From NCBI RefSeq assembly GCF_027213945.1, contig NZ_JAPWGW010000003.1, forward strand, positions 372,001 through 436,000: a stretch of DNA of 64,000 nt, in the 5' to 3' direction. The notes under the pieces are model-generated. The model made no database searches and had not been told where the DNA came from. It saw only the letters and a program-made list of their open reading frames with translations. Both the position numbers and the translations under genes were made by a program. Source of the stretch: Henriciella marina (GTDB taxonomy: Bacteria; Pseudomonadota; Alphaproteobacteria; Caulobacterales; Hyphomonadaceae). Positions within the stretch are counted from its first letter, which is position 1, and every line of letters starts with the position of its first letter. Shown here in pieces: positions 46,114 through 55,586 of the stretch.

Positions 46114-48765
46114 TTAACCAGCCAACGTCTTGCGCACAGCGTCCAGTGCAGCTTCTGCCTTGCCGCCATCCGGGCCACCAGCCTGCGCCATGTCTGCGCG
46201 TCCGCCGCCGCCCTTGCCGCCAACTTCAGCCGCCGCAACGCGTACCAGATCAACCGCCGAGACCTTGTCCGTCAGGTCAGCAGTCACGCCGACGGCGACG
46301 GCCGCTTTGCCCTCATTCACCCCGATAAAGACAGCGATTCCAGAGCCGAGCTGGCTTTTGGCTTCGTCAACAAGTCCGCGAAGATCCTTGCCGCCGACAC
46401 CTTCGGCAACGCGAGCGATCAGTTTGAAACCACCGATTTCTTCTGGCCCGGACGGTGCGGCACCGCCGCCCCCGCCCATGGCGAGCTTGCGCTTTGTTTC
46501 AGCCAGCTCACGCTCCAGATTGCGGCGCTCTTCCATCAGGCTACCAACCTTTCGGCTGACATCCTTCAGCGGCACTTTCAGCGTGTCGGAAAGGTCCAGA
46601 GCGACCTGCGCGCGGCCCTTTAAGAAGGATAGCGCTTCGGCACCCGTTGCCGCCTCAATCCGGCGAACACCGGCAGACACACCGCCCTCGGACGTTATGA
46701 CGAAAGCGGCAATGTCACCCGTGCGAGCAACGTGCGTGCCGCCGCAGAGCTCGACTGAATAAGGCCGTTTTTCGTCGGTCAGCGGTTGGCCCATCGATAG
46801 AACGCGGACCTCATCGCCATACTTCTCGCCGAAGAGCGCCAATGCGCCGGCCTCAATCGCCTTGTCTGGCGCCATGGTTTCGATGCGAGCCTCGTCATTC
46901 TGGCGAATGACCGCGTTGACCTCATCCTCAATGGCCTCGATCTCCGCAGCGCTCAGGGCACCGCCATGCGAGAAGTCAAAACGCAGGCGGTCTTCCTCGA
47001 CAAGCGAACCCTTCTGCGTGACGTGCGGGCCAAGCACATTTCGAAGCGCAGAGTGAAGAAGGTGCGTAGCCGAGTGATTAGCGCGGATGCGCTGGCGGCG
47101 CGCGGCATTGGCAACAAGCTCGGCCTTGTCACCGAGTTTTACCGAGCCACCCGTCAGCTCACCGACATGAACGTGCAGATCGCCTGCACGCTTCTGCACG
47201 TCGCGGACGATAAATCGCGCGCCAGAGGCAAAATGGATCTCGCCATGATCGCCGGCCTGGCCGCCGCTTTCCGCGTAGAAAGGCGTGCGATCGAAAACGA
47301 GCTCGCAGTCACCCGGGGCGACTTCATCGCGCATCTCGCCATCAGCGACGATGGCTTTCAGAACCCCCTCATCGCTAGTCCCAGCATAGCCAAGGAAGTT
47401 GCTTGCACCGATCTTGTCACGAACCCGGAACCAGACAGCTTGAGATGCTGTGTCGCCCGACCCGGACCACGCCTCGCGTGCGGCCTTCTTCTGTTCGGCC
47501 ATAGCCGTGTCAAAACCTGCCTGATCGACACTCATGCCGCGGCCGCGAAGGATGTCGGCGGTCAGGTCAATCGGGAAGCCATAAGTGTCATAGAGACGGA
47601 ATGCGGTTTCGCCCGATAGCTCCGCCCCCTCATCAAGGCCGTCGGTGGCCTCATCAAGCAGGGCCAAGCCGCGCCCGAGCGTCCGCTGGAAGCGTCCCTC
47701 TTCCTGTTCAAGCGCCGCTTCGATGGCAGGCTGCGCGCGGCCAAGCTCTGGATAGGCGTCGCCCATTTCAGAGGTCAGCGCGCCGACAAGCTTGTGCATC
47801 ATCGGTTCGCGCGCGCCGAGGATATGCCCGTGGCGCATCGCGCGCCGCATGATGCGGCGAAGGACATAGCCGCGCCCTTCATTTGATGGCGTTACGCCAT
47901 CTGCGATCAGGAAGGCGGACGTGCGGAGATGGTCAGCGATCACGCGGAAGGAAGCGAGCTGGTCGCCCGTCGCCTTTGCCTTGTAGACATCTTCTTCCGC
48001 CGCAATCAGCGCCTGGAAAAGATCAATCTCGTAATTGTTGTGAACGCCTTGTAGAACGGCCGCCATACGCTCCAGGCCCATGCCGGTGTCAATCGATGGT
48101 TTTGGCAGGCCTATCCGGGTGCCATCGGCCTGCTGCTCATACTGCATGAAGACAAGATTCCAGATCTCGATGAACCGGTCGCCATCTTCATCCGGGGACC
48201 CCGGAGGGCCACCCGGTATCTTGTCGCCATGATCGAAGAAGATTTCAGAGCACGGCCCGCACGGCCCCGTGTCGCCCATCGACCAGAAATTGTCAGAGGT
48301 CGAAATCGGGATGATGCGGTCGTCAGACAGGCCAGCGACCTTTTTCCAGATCTGCGCAGCTTCCTTGTCCTCGGAATACACCGTGACGAGTAGCCGGTCT
48401 CTGGAAAGACCAAGTTCCTTGGTCACCAGCTCCCAGGCGAAAGCAATGGCGTCGTCCTTGAAATAGTCGCCGAACGAGAAGTTGCCGAGCATTTCAAAGA
48501 AGGTGTGGTGGCGGGCGGTATAGCCGACATTGTCGAGATCGTTGTGCTTGCCGCCTGCGCGAACGCATTTCTGCGAGGTGGCCGCGCGCGGCGCAAACGG
48601 GGTCTCGGCACCGGTAAAGATGTTCTTGAACGGCACCATGCCGGCATTCACGAACAGAAGGGTCGGATCATTGTCCGGCACCAGCGGCGCGGACGGCTTG
48701 CGGGTATGCCCCTGCCGCTCGAAATAGGAGAGGAATGATTCTCGAAGCTCGTTGACGCTCGTCAT
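46114..48765 (-). CDS. alaS: Alanyl-tRNA synthetase
   Basis: AlaS charges tRNA-Ala and edits mischarged serine and glycine. The 883-residue protein has the class II core with [19 protein letters not shown] and the catalytic stretches near [11 protein letters not shown]. The editing domain has the metal motif [13 protein letters not shown] and [16 protein letters not shown] coiled-coil ([19 protein letters not shown]) follows, then a C-terminal DHHA1 module ending [13 protein letters not shown]. It is downstream of recA, the usual neighbour in several alphaproteobacteria. Confidence 0.96.
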   Translation of the reverse strand: MTSVNELRESFLSYFERQGHTRKPSAPLVPDNDPTLLFVNAGMVPFKNIFTGAETPFAPRAATSQKCVRAGGKHNDLDNVGYTARHHTFFEMLGNFSFGDYFKDDAIAFAWELVTKELGLSRDRLLVTVYSEDKEAAQIWKKVAGLSDDRIIPISTSDNFWSMGDTGPCGPCSEIFFDHGDKIPGGPPGSPDEDGDRFIEIWNLVFMQYEQQADGTRIGLPKPSIDTGMGLERMAAVLQGVHNNYEIDLFQALIAAEEDVYKAKATGDQLASFRVIADHLRTSAFLIADGVTPSNEGRGYVLRRIMRRAMRHGHILGAREPMMHKLVGALTSEMGDAYPELGRAQPAIEAALEQEEGRFQRTLGRGLALLDEATDGLDEGAELSGETAFRLYDTYGFPIDLTADILRGRGMSVDQAGFDTAMAEQKKAAREAWSGSGDTASQAVWFRVRDKIGASNFLGYAGTSDEGVLKAIVADGEMRDEVAPGDCELVFDRTPFYAESGGQAGDHGEIHFASGARFIVRDVQKRAGDLHVHVGELTGGSVKLGDKAELVANAARRQRIRANHSATHLLHSALRNVLGPHVTQKGSLVEEDRLRFDFSHGGALSAAEIEAIEDEVNAVIRQNDEARIETMAPDKAIEAGALALFGEKYGDEVRVLSMGQPLTDEKRPYSVELCGGTHVARTGDIAAFVITSEGGVSAGVRRIEAATGAEALSFLKGRAQVALDLSDTLKVPLKDVSRKVGSLMEERRNLERELAETKRKLAMGGGGGAAPSGPEEIGGFKLIARVAEGVGGKDLRGLVDEAKSQLGSGIAVFIGVNEGKAAVAVGVTADLTDKVSAVDLVRVAAAEVGGKGGGGRADMAQAGGPDGGKAEAALDAVRKTLAG

Positions 48766-48803
48766 CTTGTCGTCTGGCCCGTCCTTGCCGCTTGCCCAAA
48801 TTC

Positions 48804-48834
48804 AAGCGCCCGGCCGAATGTCAGCCGGGCGCTT
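48804..48834 (-). terminator. Terminator or attenuator between recA and alaS
   Basis: An 11-bp stem AAGCGCCCGGC/GCCGGGCGCTT with a 9-base loop stands 39 bases before the alaS start and about 95 bases after recA. On the minus strand it is followed by GAATTTGGG, a weak U tract; on the plus strand by TCTGGTTTT. Confidence 0.6.
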
Positions 48835-48928
48835 TCTGGTTTTGATATAAAGGCTTGAACGGGGCCCGCCAAGAAGCAGCCACGCCGCAGTCTCAGTTCA
48901 CTGCAGCGCGCCTACCGAATTGGACACC

Positions 48929-50038
48929 CTAGCCGGCCTTCGCTTCGTCGCCGTCCTCTGCCTTCTTCTTGGCTTCAGCCTCTTCTTCTTCAGCCGACAG
49001 CATGACATCCGACAGCAGACCCGACTGACGACGGATTTCGTGCTCGATCTCGTCAGCAATATCGGGATTGTCCTTCAGGAACTGGCGCGTTTTCTCACGG
49101 CCCTGTCCGATGCGGTCTTCCTTGTAGGAATACCAGGAGCCCGCCTTCTCAACGACTTCGCATTTGACGCCTAGGTCAATGAGCTCACCGGTCTTGGAGA
49201 TACCCTCACCGTAGAGGATATCGAACTCGACCTGCCGGAAGGGCGGGGCGACCTTGTTCTTGACCACTTTGACGCGGGTCTGGTTACCGATCGTTTCCTC
49301 GCGGTCCTTGATCGCACCGATGCGGCGGATGTCGAGACGCACAGAGGCGTAGAATTTAAGGGCATTACCACCGCTGGTCGTTTCAGGGCTGCCGAACATC
49401 ACACCGATCTTCATGCGGATTTGGTTGATGAAGATGACCATGCACTTCGACTTGGAGATCGAGGCGGTCAGCTTGCGCAGCGCCTGGCTCATCAGGCGGG
49501 CCTGAAGACCTGGCAGCGAATCGCCCATCTCGCCCTCGATCTCGGCACGCGGCGTCAGGGCCGCCACAGAGTCGATGACCAGAAGGTCGACAGCGCCCGA
49601 ACGCACCAGCGTGTCAGCGATCTCAAGCGCCTGCTCACCGGTGTCTGGCTGGGAGACGAGCAGATCATCAAGATCAACACCAAGCTTGGCCGCATAACTC
49701 GGGTCCAGGGCGTGTTCTGCATCAACGAAGGCGCAAACGCCGCCATCTTTCTGGGCCTCAGCAATCGCGTGCAGCGAGAGTGTCGTCTTGCCGGAGCTTT
49801 CAGGGCCGTAGATTTCAATGATGCGGCCCTTTGGCAGACCGCCAATGCCGAGAGCGATATCGAGGCCGAGCGAACCGGTCGAGACCGCTTCAATGTCGAG
49901 CGACTTCTGATCGCCAAGCCGCATGACCGAGCCCTTGCCGAAAGAGCGCTCGATATTGGAGAGAGCTGTCTCAAGTGCCTTTTGCTTGTCCACGCCGGAT
50001 TCCTTGTCCACGAGTTGCAGATTGCCGCGTTTGGCCAT
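48929..50038 (-). CDS. recA: Recombinase RecA
   Basis: RecA forms filaments on single-stranded DNA, drives strand exchange and activates SOS. The 369-residue protein has Walker [19 protein letters not shown], the [16 protein letters not shown] loop, [16 protein letters not shown], and the L2/[14 protein letters not shown] segment. The C-terminal tail is very acidic and lysine rich ([19 protein letters not shown]). The start MAKRGNLQL at 50038 has GAGGAGACTGAAC before it. A longer frame to 50107 lacks a ribosome site. Confidence 0.97.
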   Translation of the reverse strand: MAKRGNLQLVDKESGVDKQKALETALSNIERSFGKGSVMRLGDQKSLDIEAVSTGSLGLDIALGIGGLPKGRIIEIYGPESSGKTTLSLHAIAEAQKDGGVCAFVDAEHALDPSYAAKLGVDLDDLLVSQPDTGEQALEIADTLVRSGAVDLLVIDSVAALTPRAEIEGEMGDSLPGLQARLMSQALRKLTASISKSKCMVIFINQIRMKIGVMFGSPETTSGGNALKFYASVRLDIRRIGAIKDREETIGNQTRVKVVKNKVAPPFRQVEFDILYGEGISKTGELIDLGVKCEVVEKAGSWYSYKEDRIGQGREKTRQFLKDNPDIADEIEHEIRRQSGLLSDVMLSAEEEEAEAKKKAEDGDEAKAG

Positions 50039-50111
50039 GTTCAGTCTCCTCATATATGGCCCGGCTTTGCAAGGCCGGCGTTCTTGTAAGAGCGCAGTCT
50101 GTACCACACCT

Positions 50112-50134
50112 GTTCACGAGAACAAAACAAAAAC
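50112..50134 (-). promoter_or_regulatory. Candidate LexA/SOS operator upstream of recA
   Basis: On the minus strand GTTT-N7-GTTC (plus 50120-50134, seen as GAAC-N7-AAAC) matches the alphaproteobacterial LexA box GTTC-N7-GTTC with one change. It overlaps the perfect dyad GTTCACGAGAAC (50112-50123). It lies about 75-95 bases before recA. The dyad alone also resembles the GAAC-N4-GTTC-like Gram-positive form in reverse. Operator status is inferred. Confidence 0.45.
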
Positions 50135-50220
50135 TTCGGAGCTCATCCAGACGCTTGCCGAAGACGGGGCAACCCGCCTAGTGTCTGGACCTGAACAAGC
50201 AAAGCGGCGTTGCAAAACAT

Positions 50221-51036
50221 ATGATATCGATTCGACATCCTCGTCGCGGGCTTCTCCTCAGCCTCGCCGGGCTCACCGCCTCCGGCCTGCCCATGGCGGC
50301 ACATGCGCAGCAAGACAGGAACGCCCCGCCAACAACGCTGCCCTTTGAGCCGACAGTCCCGTCCGCACCGCCGGGCTATGAGCCGCCTGCCCAACCGCGA
50401 AATCAACCAAGCCGCGCGCCGCAGACCTCCACGCGCGCTACGCCGCAACGGACTGTTCAGGCCGAACCAGCCCCACCACCCGGCGACCCCCTCTGCTATG
50501 AGATCGGTCCTTACATCCGCGAAGGCGTTAGTGCGTCAAGATTTGCTGGCCTGAGCCAATCGACCGCTGCCGGGTTCGCCATTGGCAGCTTCCCTGCCGG
50601 CGAAGCCCTGCGCGAGATCGGGGCGGGCGAGTGCGCCGTGGCGATCCCAGGCGCTGCGCCTTTCAGCGTTGCCTCGCCCTACAATCAGGTGACCTGCACG
50701 CTCCTCATCGACCAGTCAGATGAGGCGAGCCTCGAATCGATGCGCCAGCGCCGCGACGATCTGAAAGACAGGATCGCCGCCTGTCCGGCCGTCGCTGAAT
50801 GGCAGGCCGAACTGGTCGACACGGCGGGGGAACGCAATGGCGCGCTGACCTCCGACCAGGTGTTCAGCCATCCTGATGTAAGGGTCGAAATGGTTGTGCG
50901 CGCACAGCAGAGAAACAAGCTCGGCCAGTGGCCCGATGACTATATACGCACCCTGTCACTGATCCTGCGCACGCCTAATCCGGACGCGCCCCCACCGCCT
51001 GAAGACGCGGCGCCAGCGCTGGACGACATGGAGTAG
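50221..51036 (+). CDS. Secreted hypothetical protein, proline-rich N-terminus
   Basis: The 271-residue product has a signal peptide ending AAHAQQ. A ~60-residue Pro/Gln/Arg-rich linker (TVPSAPPGYEPP, RTVQAEPAPPPGDP) is followed by a folded region (about 94-255) with three or four cysteines (LCYEIG, GECAVA, VTCTLL, AACPAV). The C-terminal end is Pro/Asp-rich. I recognise no known domain. It is divergent from recA, and the next genes encode DUF2093 and an M23 peptidase, so an envelope role is possible but unproven. Confidence 0.65.
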   Translation: MISIRHPRRGLLLSLAGLTASGLPMAAHAQQDRNAPPTTLPFEPTVPSAPPGYEPPAQPRNQPSRAPQTSTRATPQRTVQAEPAPPPGDPLCYEIGPYIREGVSASRFAGLSQSTAAGFAIGSFPAGEALREIGAGECAVAIPGAAPFSVASPYNQVTCTLLIDQSDEASLESMRQRRDDLKDRIAACPAVAEWQAELVDTAGERNGALTSDQVFSHPDVRVEMVVRAQQRNKLGQWPDDYIRTLSLILRTPNPDAPPPPEDAAPALDDME

Positions 51037-51106
51037 GTCGACTGCACTTCAAAAAGCTGACGACGTGCCCTTTTCAAGCCTGAGGCTTCATCCCATTATA
51101 GCGCCC

Positions 51107-51325
51107 ATGCTGACGCGAAATGGACATTCAGGCGGTGAAGCCAGGCTTCACTATCTCGACGGCGATATCGAAGTTATCGAGCCCGGCGATTACGTGACCT
51201 GTGCGGTGACCGGCCGGAAGATACCGATGGCCGCTCTGCGCTACTGGAGCGTCGATCATCAGGAAGCCTATATCGATGCGGCTGCTGCAGCCTCCCGCAT
51301 GGTGAAAGGCGAAGGCGCCGAATGA
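51107..51325 (+). CDS. DUF2093 protein
   Basis: This 72-residue alphaproteobacterial family protein has EARLHYLDGDIEVIEPGDYV, the CAVTGRKIPMAALRYWSVDHQEAY core, and a helical end. The single cysteine and CAVTGRKIP motif are conserved family marks. The function is unknown. GTG at 51065 would extend it by 14 residues; ATG 51107 fits the family length better. Its last codons overlap the following peptidase start (ATGA), so it is probably co-translated with it. Confidence 0.82.
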   Translation: MLTRNGHSGGEARLHYLDGDIEVIEPGDYVTCAVTGRKIPMAALRYWSVDHQEAYIDAAAAASRMVKGEGAE

Positions 51326-52209
51326 ACCGGGCGACCTGCCTTGGACTGATCGTTACGGCGGGGCTTTTCACCCTTCCGATGAGCGCTGACACCACATCGC
51401 TATCGTGCTCAGGTGCTGCCAAACAGGGCGGTCTTCTCGTTTGTACCGGCCCGGCAGACACCTCGATCCGCGTGGCAGGCGAAGACGGCAGCGGCGCACG
51501 CGACGTGCGAACCGATGCTGACGGGATCGTCACCATCGGCCTTACTCGCCATGAAGCCAGCCCTCTTGTCCTCACGCCCACAGATGGCGAACCAATATCT
51601 GTCGAGATTGCCACCCGCAGCGATGATTTCCGGCTCCTGCGCGGTCTCGATTGCGACAAGGTCGATGCCCGAACCCCGCAGCAGCTCGCCGAGGTAGAGG
51701 AAAGCTGGCTGAAGAAGAAAGACGCGTTTGAGACCTTCAATGACGGCCCCGGCGCAAGTCTTGGCTTCAAGCGTCCCGCCGAAGGGCGCGCCTCTTCACC
51801 GTTTGGACCCGAACGCAAATATACGGGTACAGGCGCGAATGGCGAAACCTGCGAGAAAGTGTCGGTCCATCAGGGGTATGACATTGCGACCCCGATCGGC
51901 ACGCCGATTATCGCGCCAGCGCCCGGCACTGTGATCCTCGGCGACCCGGACCTCTATTATGAGGGCGGCGCGGTCTTCCTGGATCACGGACAGGGACTGG
52001 TCTCTGTCTTGATGCATATGTCGAAGGTCGACGTGACCGCTGGCGACGAAATTGAAGCCGGAGAGCAGATCGGTCTTTCTGGCAATACTGGCCGCACAAC
52101 CGGCCCCCACCTCCACTGGGCAGTAAAATGGAGAAATCAGGCAACCCTGAACCGGGATGAGGATTTCTACATTGACCCGGCGCTTCTACTGGCGCTGGCA
52201 CCTCAGTAG
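51322..52209 (+). CDS. M23 (LytM) family peptidase
   Basis: M23 enzymes are zinc endopeptidases acting on peptidoglycan cross-bridges. The 295-residue protein has a signal peptide ending PMSAD and a beta-rich N-terminal region (about 25-110). The catalytic domain holds the first zinc ligands in VHQGYDIATPIGTP, then APAPGTVILGD and the second histidine pair in TGPHLHWAVKW. All expected ligands (H, D, HxH) are present, so it should be active rather than a degenerate regulator. It overlaps DUF2093. Confidence 0.9.
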   Translation: MNRATCLGLIVTAGLFTLPMSADTTSLSCSGAAKQGGLLVCTGPADTSIRVAGEDGSGARDVRTDADGIVTIGLTRHEASPLVLTPTDGEPISVEIATRSDDFRLLRGLDCDKVDARTPQQLAEVEESWLKKKDAFETFNDGPGASLGFKRPAEGRASSPFGPERKYTGTGANGETCEKVSVHQGYDIATPIGTPIIAPAPGTVILGDPDLYYEGGAVFLDHGQGLVSVLMHMSKVDVTAGDEIEAGEQIGLSGNTGRTTGPHLHWAVKWRNQATLNRDEDFYIDPALLLALAPQ

Positions 52210-52219
52210 GAGAATCCAA

Positions 52220-53080
52220 ATGGCACAGTCGAAGAATGCCGTCGTGACAGGCGGTGCCTCCGGTATGGGACTGGAGATGGCGCGACACATTGTTGAGCGT
52301 GGCGGTAAAGCCCTGATCGTGGATATGGACCGGGACGCCCTCAAGCTCGCCGCCAGCGAACTTGGTGAGAACGCATTGCCTGTGGAGACTGACGTCTCCC
52401 AGGAATCCGATGTCGAGGCGATGGCCGACCAAGCCTTTGAACAGCTTGGCAGGGTCGATCTGGTCTTTGCGAATGCGGGTCTGCAGTTCGACGCACCGCT
52501 CATTGAGGCGACGCCCCAGGAGTTCGACTTGCAATACGGCACCAATGTGAAGGGGAGCTGGATGACGGCCAGGGCCTTCGCCCGGCGCTGGATCGATCGC
52601 GGCGAACAGGGCCGGATCTGTTTCACAGGCTCTGAACACAGCTTTGGTTTCCAGCACGATGGCGCGGGTCTCTATACGGGCACCAAACACGCCGTTCTGG
52701 GCCTCGCCGATGTCATGCGCCGGGAGATGCCGGAGAGCGTCGGCATCAGCGTCTTCTGTCCAGGCCTCGTTAACACAGGCTTCTATGCCAGCCGGGAAAA
52801 GGCCGGGCTGGAAGAGGACAGTGAAGCACTGCGCAAAGGCGAGAAACTGATGGCGAGAGGCATGCCGGCCTCCAAGGCTGCAGGTGTCGCGGTTGAAGGC
52901 GCAATCATGGGTGAGTGGCTGATCATGACCCATGCTGTGGCCCGCGAAGGCGCAAAAGAACGGTGGGACGAGATCGAGGATGCGTTCAAGCGTCAGGCTC
53001 CACCCGGCTCCGATGACGCCAACTACAAGGTCACAGAGCTAAAGAAGCAGATCGGATCTGAAGACCCGCCGCCGCGTTAA
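52220..53080 (+). CDS. SDR family oxidoreductase
   Basis: A 286-residue short-chain dehydrogenase. The cofactor motif is VVTGGASGMGLEMARHIV, the NAG motif is LVFANAGLQFD, and catalytic Ser/Tyr/Lys are in CFTGSEHSFGF and YTGTKHAVLGLADVM. The C-terminal 30 residues (EIEDAFKRQAPPGSDD) extend beyond the minimal fold. GGAGAATCCAA precedes the ATG 52220; the frame opens 63 bases earlier, inside the M23 gene. The substrate is unknown. Confidence 0.85.
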   Translation: MAQSKNAVVTGGASGMGLEMARHIVERGGKALIVDMDRDALKLAASELGENALPVETDVSQESDVEAMADQAFEQLGRVDLVFANAGLQFDAPLIEATPQEFDLQYGTNVKGSWMTARAFARRWIDRGEQGRICFTGSEHSFGFQHDGAGLYTGTKHAVLGLADVMRREMPESVGISVFCPGLVNTGFYASREKAGLEEDSEALRKGEKLMARGMPASKAAGVAVEGAIMGEWLIMTHAVAREGAKERWDEIEDAFKRQAPPGSDDANYKVTELKKQIGSEDPPPR

Positions 53081-53161
53081 GGCCAAGATTTTTTGCGGGC
53101 CGGGCGGAACACGAGCCGGGTGGACTAGTTGCTTGGGTCACAGATCGAGAAAGGAATACTT

Positions 53162-53371
53162 ATGTCCACTGACACGTTCGCAATGACCAAAGTCGTCGGC
53201 ACGTCGAAAACCAGCATCGAGGAAGCGATCAATGGCGCGCTGAAAAGCGCGAGCAAGACGATCCGCAATATGGACTGGTTTCATGTGACCGAGACGCGCG
53301 GCTATATCGAAAATGGCCAGGTCGCCTACTATCAGGTCTGCATCGAGATCGGCTTCAAATACGAAGACTGA
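53162..53371 (+). CDS. Dodecin family protein
   Basis: Dodecins are small dodecameric proteins that bind flavin or, in a few members, other ligands. The 69-residue product has MTKVVGTSKTSIEEAINGAL, the SKTIRNMDWFHVTETRGYI helix-strand with the conserved Trp that stacks on the flavin, and VAYYQVCIEIGFKYED at the end. AAAGGA lies 7 bases before the start ATG 53162. A T-tract hairpin follows before the cupin gene. Confidence 0.9.
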   Translation: MSTDTFAMTKVVGTSKTSIEEAINGALKSASKTIRNMDWFHVTETRGYIENGQVAYYQVCIEIGFKYED

Positions 53372-53396
53372 CAAGTCTCCAGACCGAATTTGATTG

Positions 53397-53448
53397 CCTC
53401 CCTCCGGGCGCGGGTTCATCCTGCCAGCAGCCTTGAGGGAGGTTTTTC
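53397..53448 (+). promoter_or_regulatory. Hairpin sequestering the cupin ribosome site, with T-tract
   Basis: CCTCCCTC (53397-53404) pairs perfectly with GAGGGAGG (53435-53442). The latter contains the Shine-Dalgarno of the cupin gene, whose ATG starts at 53449. The stem is followed by TTTTTC, so the same element can act as a terminator for dodecin. Folding would hide the ribosome site; breaking it would let cupin be translated. Confidence 0.6.
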
Positions 53449-53898
53449 ATGAAGAGAATACTGACTACGGCCACTCTGATTGTGCTTTCAGGACAAGCAC
53501 ATGCCCATGACGGGCCGCAACATTCCGAACATCACGCTACGCCGCCGCCTGGCTCAAACGAGAAACTGCGGTCGCCTATCGCATCGGCTGACGGGCTTGA
53601 AGTGCTGATTTCCGACGTCGTGATCCCGCCAAATGCAACTGTTCCGCGCCATTACCACCCCGGCGAGGAATTCCTGTACGTGATCTCCGGCTCAGCGGTG
53701 CATGTGCAGGATGGTCAGGACGGTGTCGAGCTTGTCGAGGGCGATTCCTATGTCATCCCACCACGCGCAGCACATTCACCGCGCGGCGGCCCCGACGGCG
53801 CGCGCGCCATTGTTTTCCGCGTCCACCGCGACGGGATGCCGGAGCGCATCCTTCTGGAAGACGGCGAGACGCCGCCCCCAGAAGAAGACGAGGGCTGA
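53449..53898 (+). CDS. Secreted cupin-domain protein
   Basis: The 149-residue product has a signal peptide ending AHAHDGP and a His-rich start (HDGPQHSEHHA). A single cupin fold has metal ligands RHYHPGEEFLYV (His68, His70, Glu74) and a later histidine in PRAAHSPRGG. The tail is Pro/Glu-rich. The metal and substrate are unknown. It abuts the convergent quinone oxidoreductase stop through TGATCA, so the two transcripts converge without a gap. Confidence 0.82.
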   Translation: MKRILTTATLIVLSGQAHAHDGPQHSEHHATPPPGSNEKLRSPIASADGLEVLISDVVIPPNATVPRHYHPGEEFLYVISGSAVHVQDGQDGVELVEGDSYVIPPRAAHSPRGGPDGARAIVFRVHRDGMPERILLEDGETPPPEEDEG

Positions 53899-54870
53899 TC
53901 AGGGCTTCAGGAGCGTCGCACCGATCGTCTTGCCACTCTCGATGGCGCGGTGCGCTTCTGCGGCGTCTTTAAGCGCGAAGGTCTGGCCGATCTGCGCTTT
54001 CAGCGTGCCAGCACGCATGGCGCCGAACAGGGCGGCGGCGCCGCGCTTGAGACCCGCTTCGTCGGCAACGAAGTGGAAGAGGCCCGGCCGTGTCATCACG
54101 AGCGACCCGCGGCGGTTCAGCTCGCCCGGGGCAAGCGGCTCGACCGCGCCAGAGGCATTGCCATAGGTCACAAACCAGCCCCGGCTTTTCAGGCTGTCCA
54201 GCGACGCCTTGGCAGAGTCCTTGCCAACGCTGTCATAGGCGACATCGACACCCTTGCCGTCGGTAAGCGCACGCACGCGGCTTGCCACATCATCGCTCGA
54301 CATGATGACGTCTGCGGCCCCTGACTTCTTGGCAAGTTCGGCCTTTTCATCGCTTGAGGTCACCGCGATCACGCGCACGCCCATAGAGGTGGCCCAAGGC
54401 ACCAGCAGCGAGCCAACCCCGCCCACAGGGGCCCAGACAAGCGCCGTCTCACCGGGCTGCGGACGGTAGACTTCAAAGAGCAGCATCCATGCGGTCAGCC
54501 CTTTCAGGACGACGGCTGCGCCTTCGTCTTCCCTGATGCCCTCTGGCAGTTTCAGCATGCGCGAAGCTGGGCCTGTAAAATGCGTCGCATAGGTGCCTTG
54601 GCCGAGATAGGTGACCCGGTCGCCAACCTTCAGCGTCTCGACGCCTTCGCCGACCGTTTCGACGACGCCAGCACCTTCCTGACCGGGCGTGAAGGGGAGC
54701 TTGGCCGGATAGAGACCCGTGCGGAAATAGGTGTCGATGAAATTGAGCCCTGCTGCGGACTGGCGCACAAGGACTTCGCCGGGTCCTGGCTCTCGCGGCT
54801 CCATTTGTGTCTTTTTCAACACGTCCGGACCGCCAAGTTCGCTCATCTGAATGCAATATGCGCCGCTCAT
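53899..54870 (-). CDS. Quinone oxidoreductase (medium-chain dehydrogenase, QOR-like)
   Basis: The 323-residue protein is a zinc-free MDR enzyme of the NADPH:quinone reductase group. It has NFIDTYFRTGLYPAKLPF, TPGQEGAGVVETVGEG, the NADPH fold VWAPVGGVGSLLVPWATS, and YDSVGKDS. No cysteine zinc-site cluster is seen. The start at 54870 has AAGGA about 7 bases upstream; the frame extends 444 bases further upstream without any similarity, because it crosses the rnhB gene on the other strand. Confidence 0.88.
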   Translation of the reverse strand: MSGAYCIQMSELGGPDVLKKTQMEPREPGPGEVLVRQSAAGLNFIDTYFRTGLYPAKLPFTPGQEGAGVVETVGEGVETLKVGDRVTYLGQGTYATHFTGPASRMLKLPEGIREDEGAAVVLKGLTAWMLLFEVYRPQPGETALVWAPVGGVGSLLVPWATSMGVRVIAVTSSDEKAELAKKSGAADVIMSSDDVASRVRALTDGKGVDVAYDSVGKDSAKASLDSLKSRGWFVTYGNASGAVEPLAPGELNRRGSLVMTRPGLFHFVADEAGLKRGAAALFGAMRAGTLKAQIGQTFALKDAAEAHRAIESGKTIGATLLKP

Positions 54871-54922
54871 AAGGAAATCCTTCAGGAATCGTGGTTCTAT
54901 TTTCTTGATGAGGGACATAGCG

Positions 54923-55489
54923 ATGATCTGCGGCGTTGACGAGGCCGGACGCGGACCATGGGCCGGTCCGGTGACGGCTGGCGCGGTCATTCTCGACGAC
55001 AGCCAACCCATAGAGGGGTTGACCGATTCCAAGAAAATGACCGAGGCTGCGCGCGAAGCGCTGTACCCTGAGATCAAGGCCAAGGCCGTCACCTTCGGCA
55101 TTGGCTGGGCGAGCCCGGCGGAGGTCGACCAGCTTAATATCCGGGAAGCGACCTTTCTCGCCATGACCCGCGCGATTGCCATCATGGGGCTGGTGCCCGG
55201 CGAGCTCATCATCGATGGCAATTGCATGCCGAAGAGGCTGCCCTGCCCGGCCCGCGCCATCGTGAAAGGCGACCTGACAGAGCCCTCTATCTCTGCCGCC
55301 TCAATCCTTGCCAAGGTCGCCCGCGACAGGGCGATGGCGGAGCTCTGTCACCGCTATCCCGGCTATGGCTTCAGTCAGCACAAGGGCTATGGCACGGCCA
55401 CCCACGCCGAGGCACTTGAAACGCTAGGCCCCTGTGCCTGCCACCGCAAAAGCTTCGCGCCCGTCGCCCGCGCGCTGAAAGCCGCCTGA
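54923..55489 (+). CDS. rnhB: Ribonuclease HII
   Basis: RNase HII cuts RNA-DNA hybrids and single ribonucleotides in DNA. The 188-residue protein starts MICGVDEAGRGPWAGPV, with the catalytic Asp-Glu pair. It also has LTDSKKMTEAAREAL, the ELIIDGNCMP strand, and KGDLTEPSISAASILAKVARDR with the third acidic residue. The final HKGYGTATHAEAL is typical. GAGGGACATAGCG precedes ATG 54923. It is divergent from the oxidoreductase gene with about 50 bases between starts. Confidence 0.95.
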   Translation: MICGVDEAGRGPWAGPVTAGAVILDDSQPIEGLTDSKKMTEAAREALYPEIKAKAVTFGIGWASPAEVDQLNIREATFLAMTRAIAIMGLVPGELIIDGNCMPKRLPCPARAIVKGDLTEPSISAASILAKVARDRAMAELCHRYPGYGFSQHKGYGTATHAEALETLGPCACHRKSFAPVARALKAA

Positions 55490-55586
55490 ACGCCCCTCCC
55501 CCGACGCCACGTAACCCCTCGTGAACGGCCTGTTTTGCGCCTAGTATGAGCGCAAACAGAAAAGTTCATCGGAGGAACGTCACACT

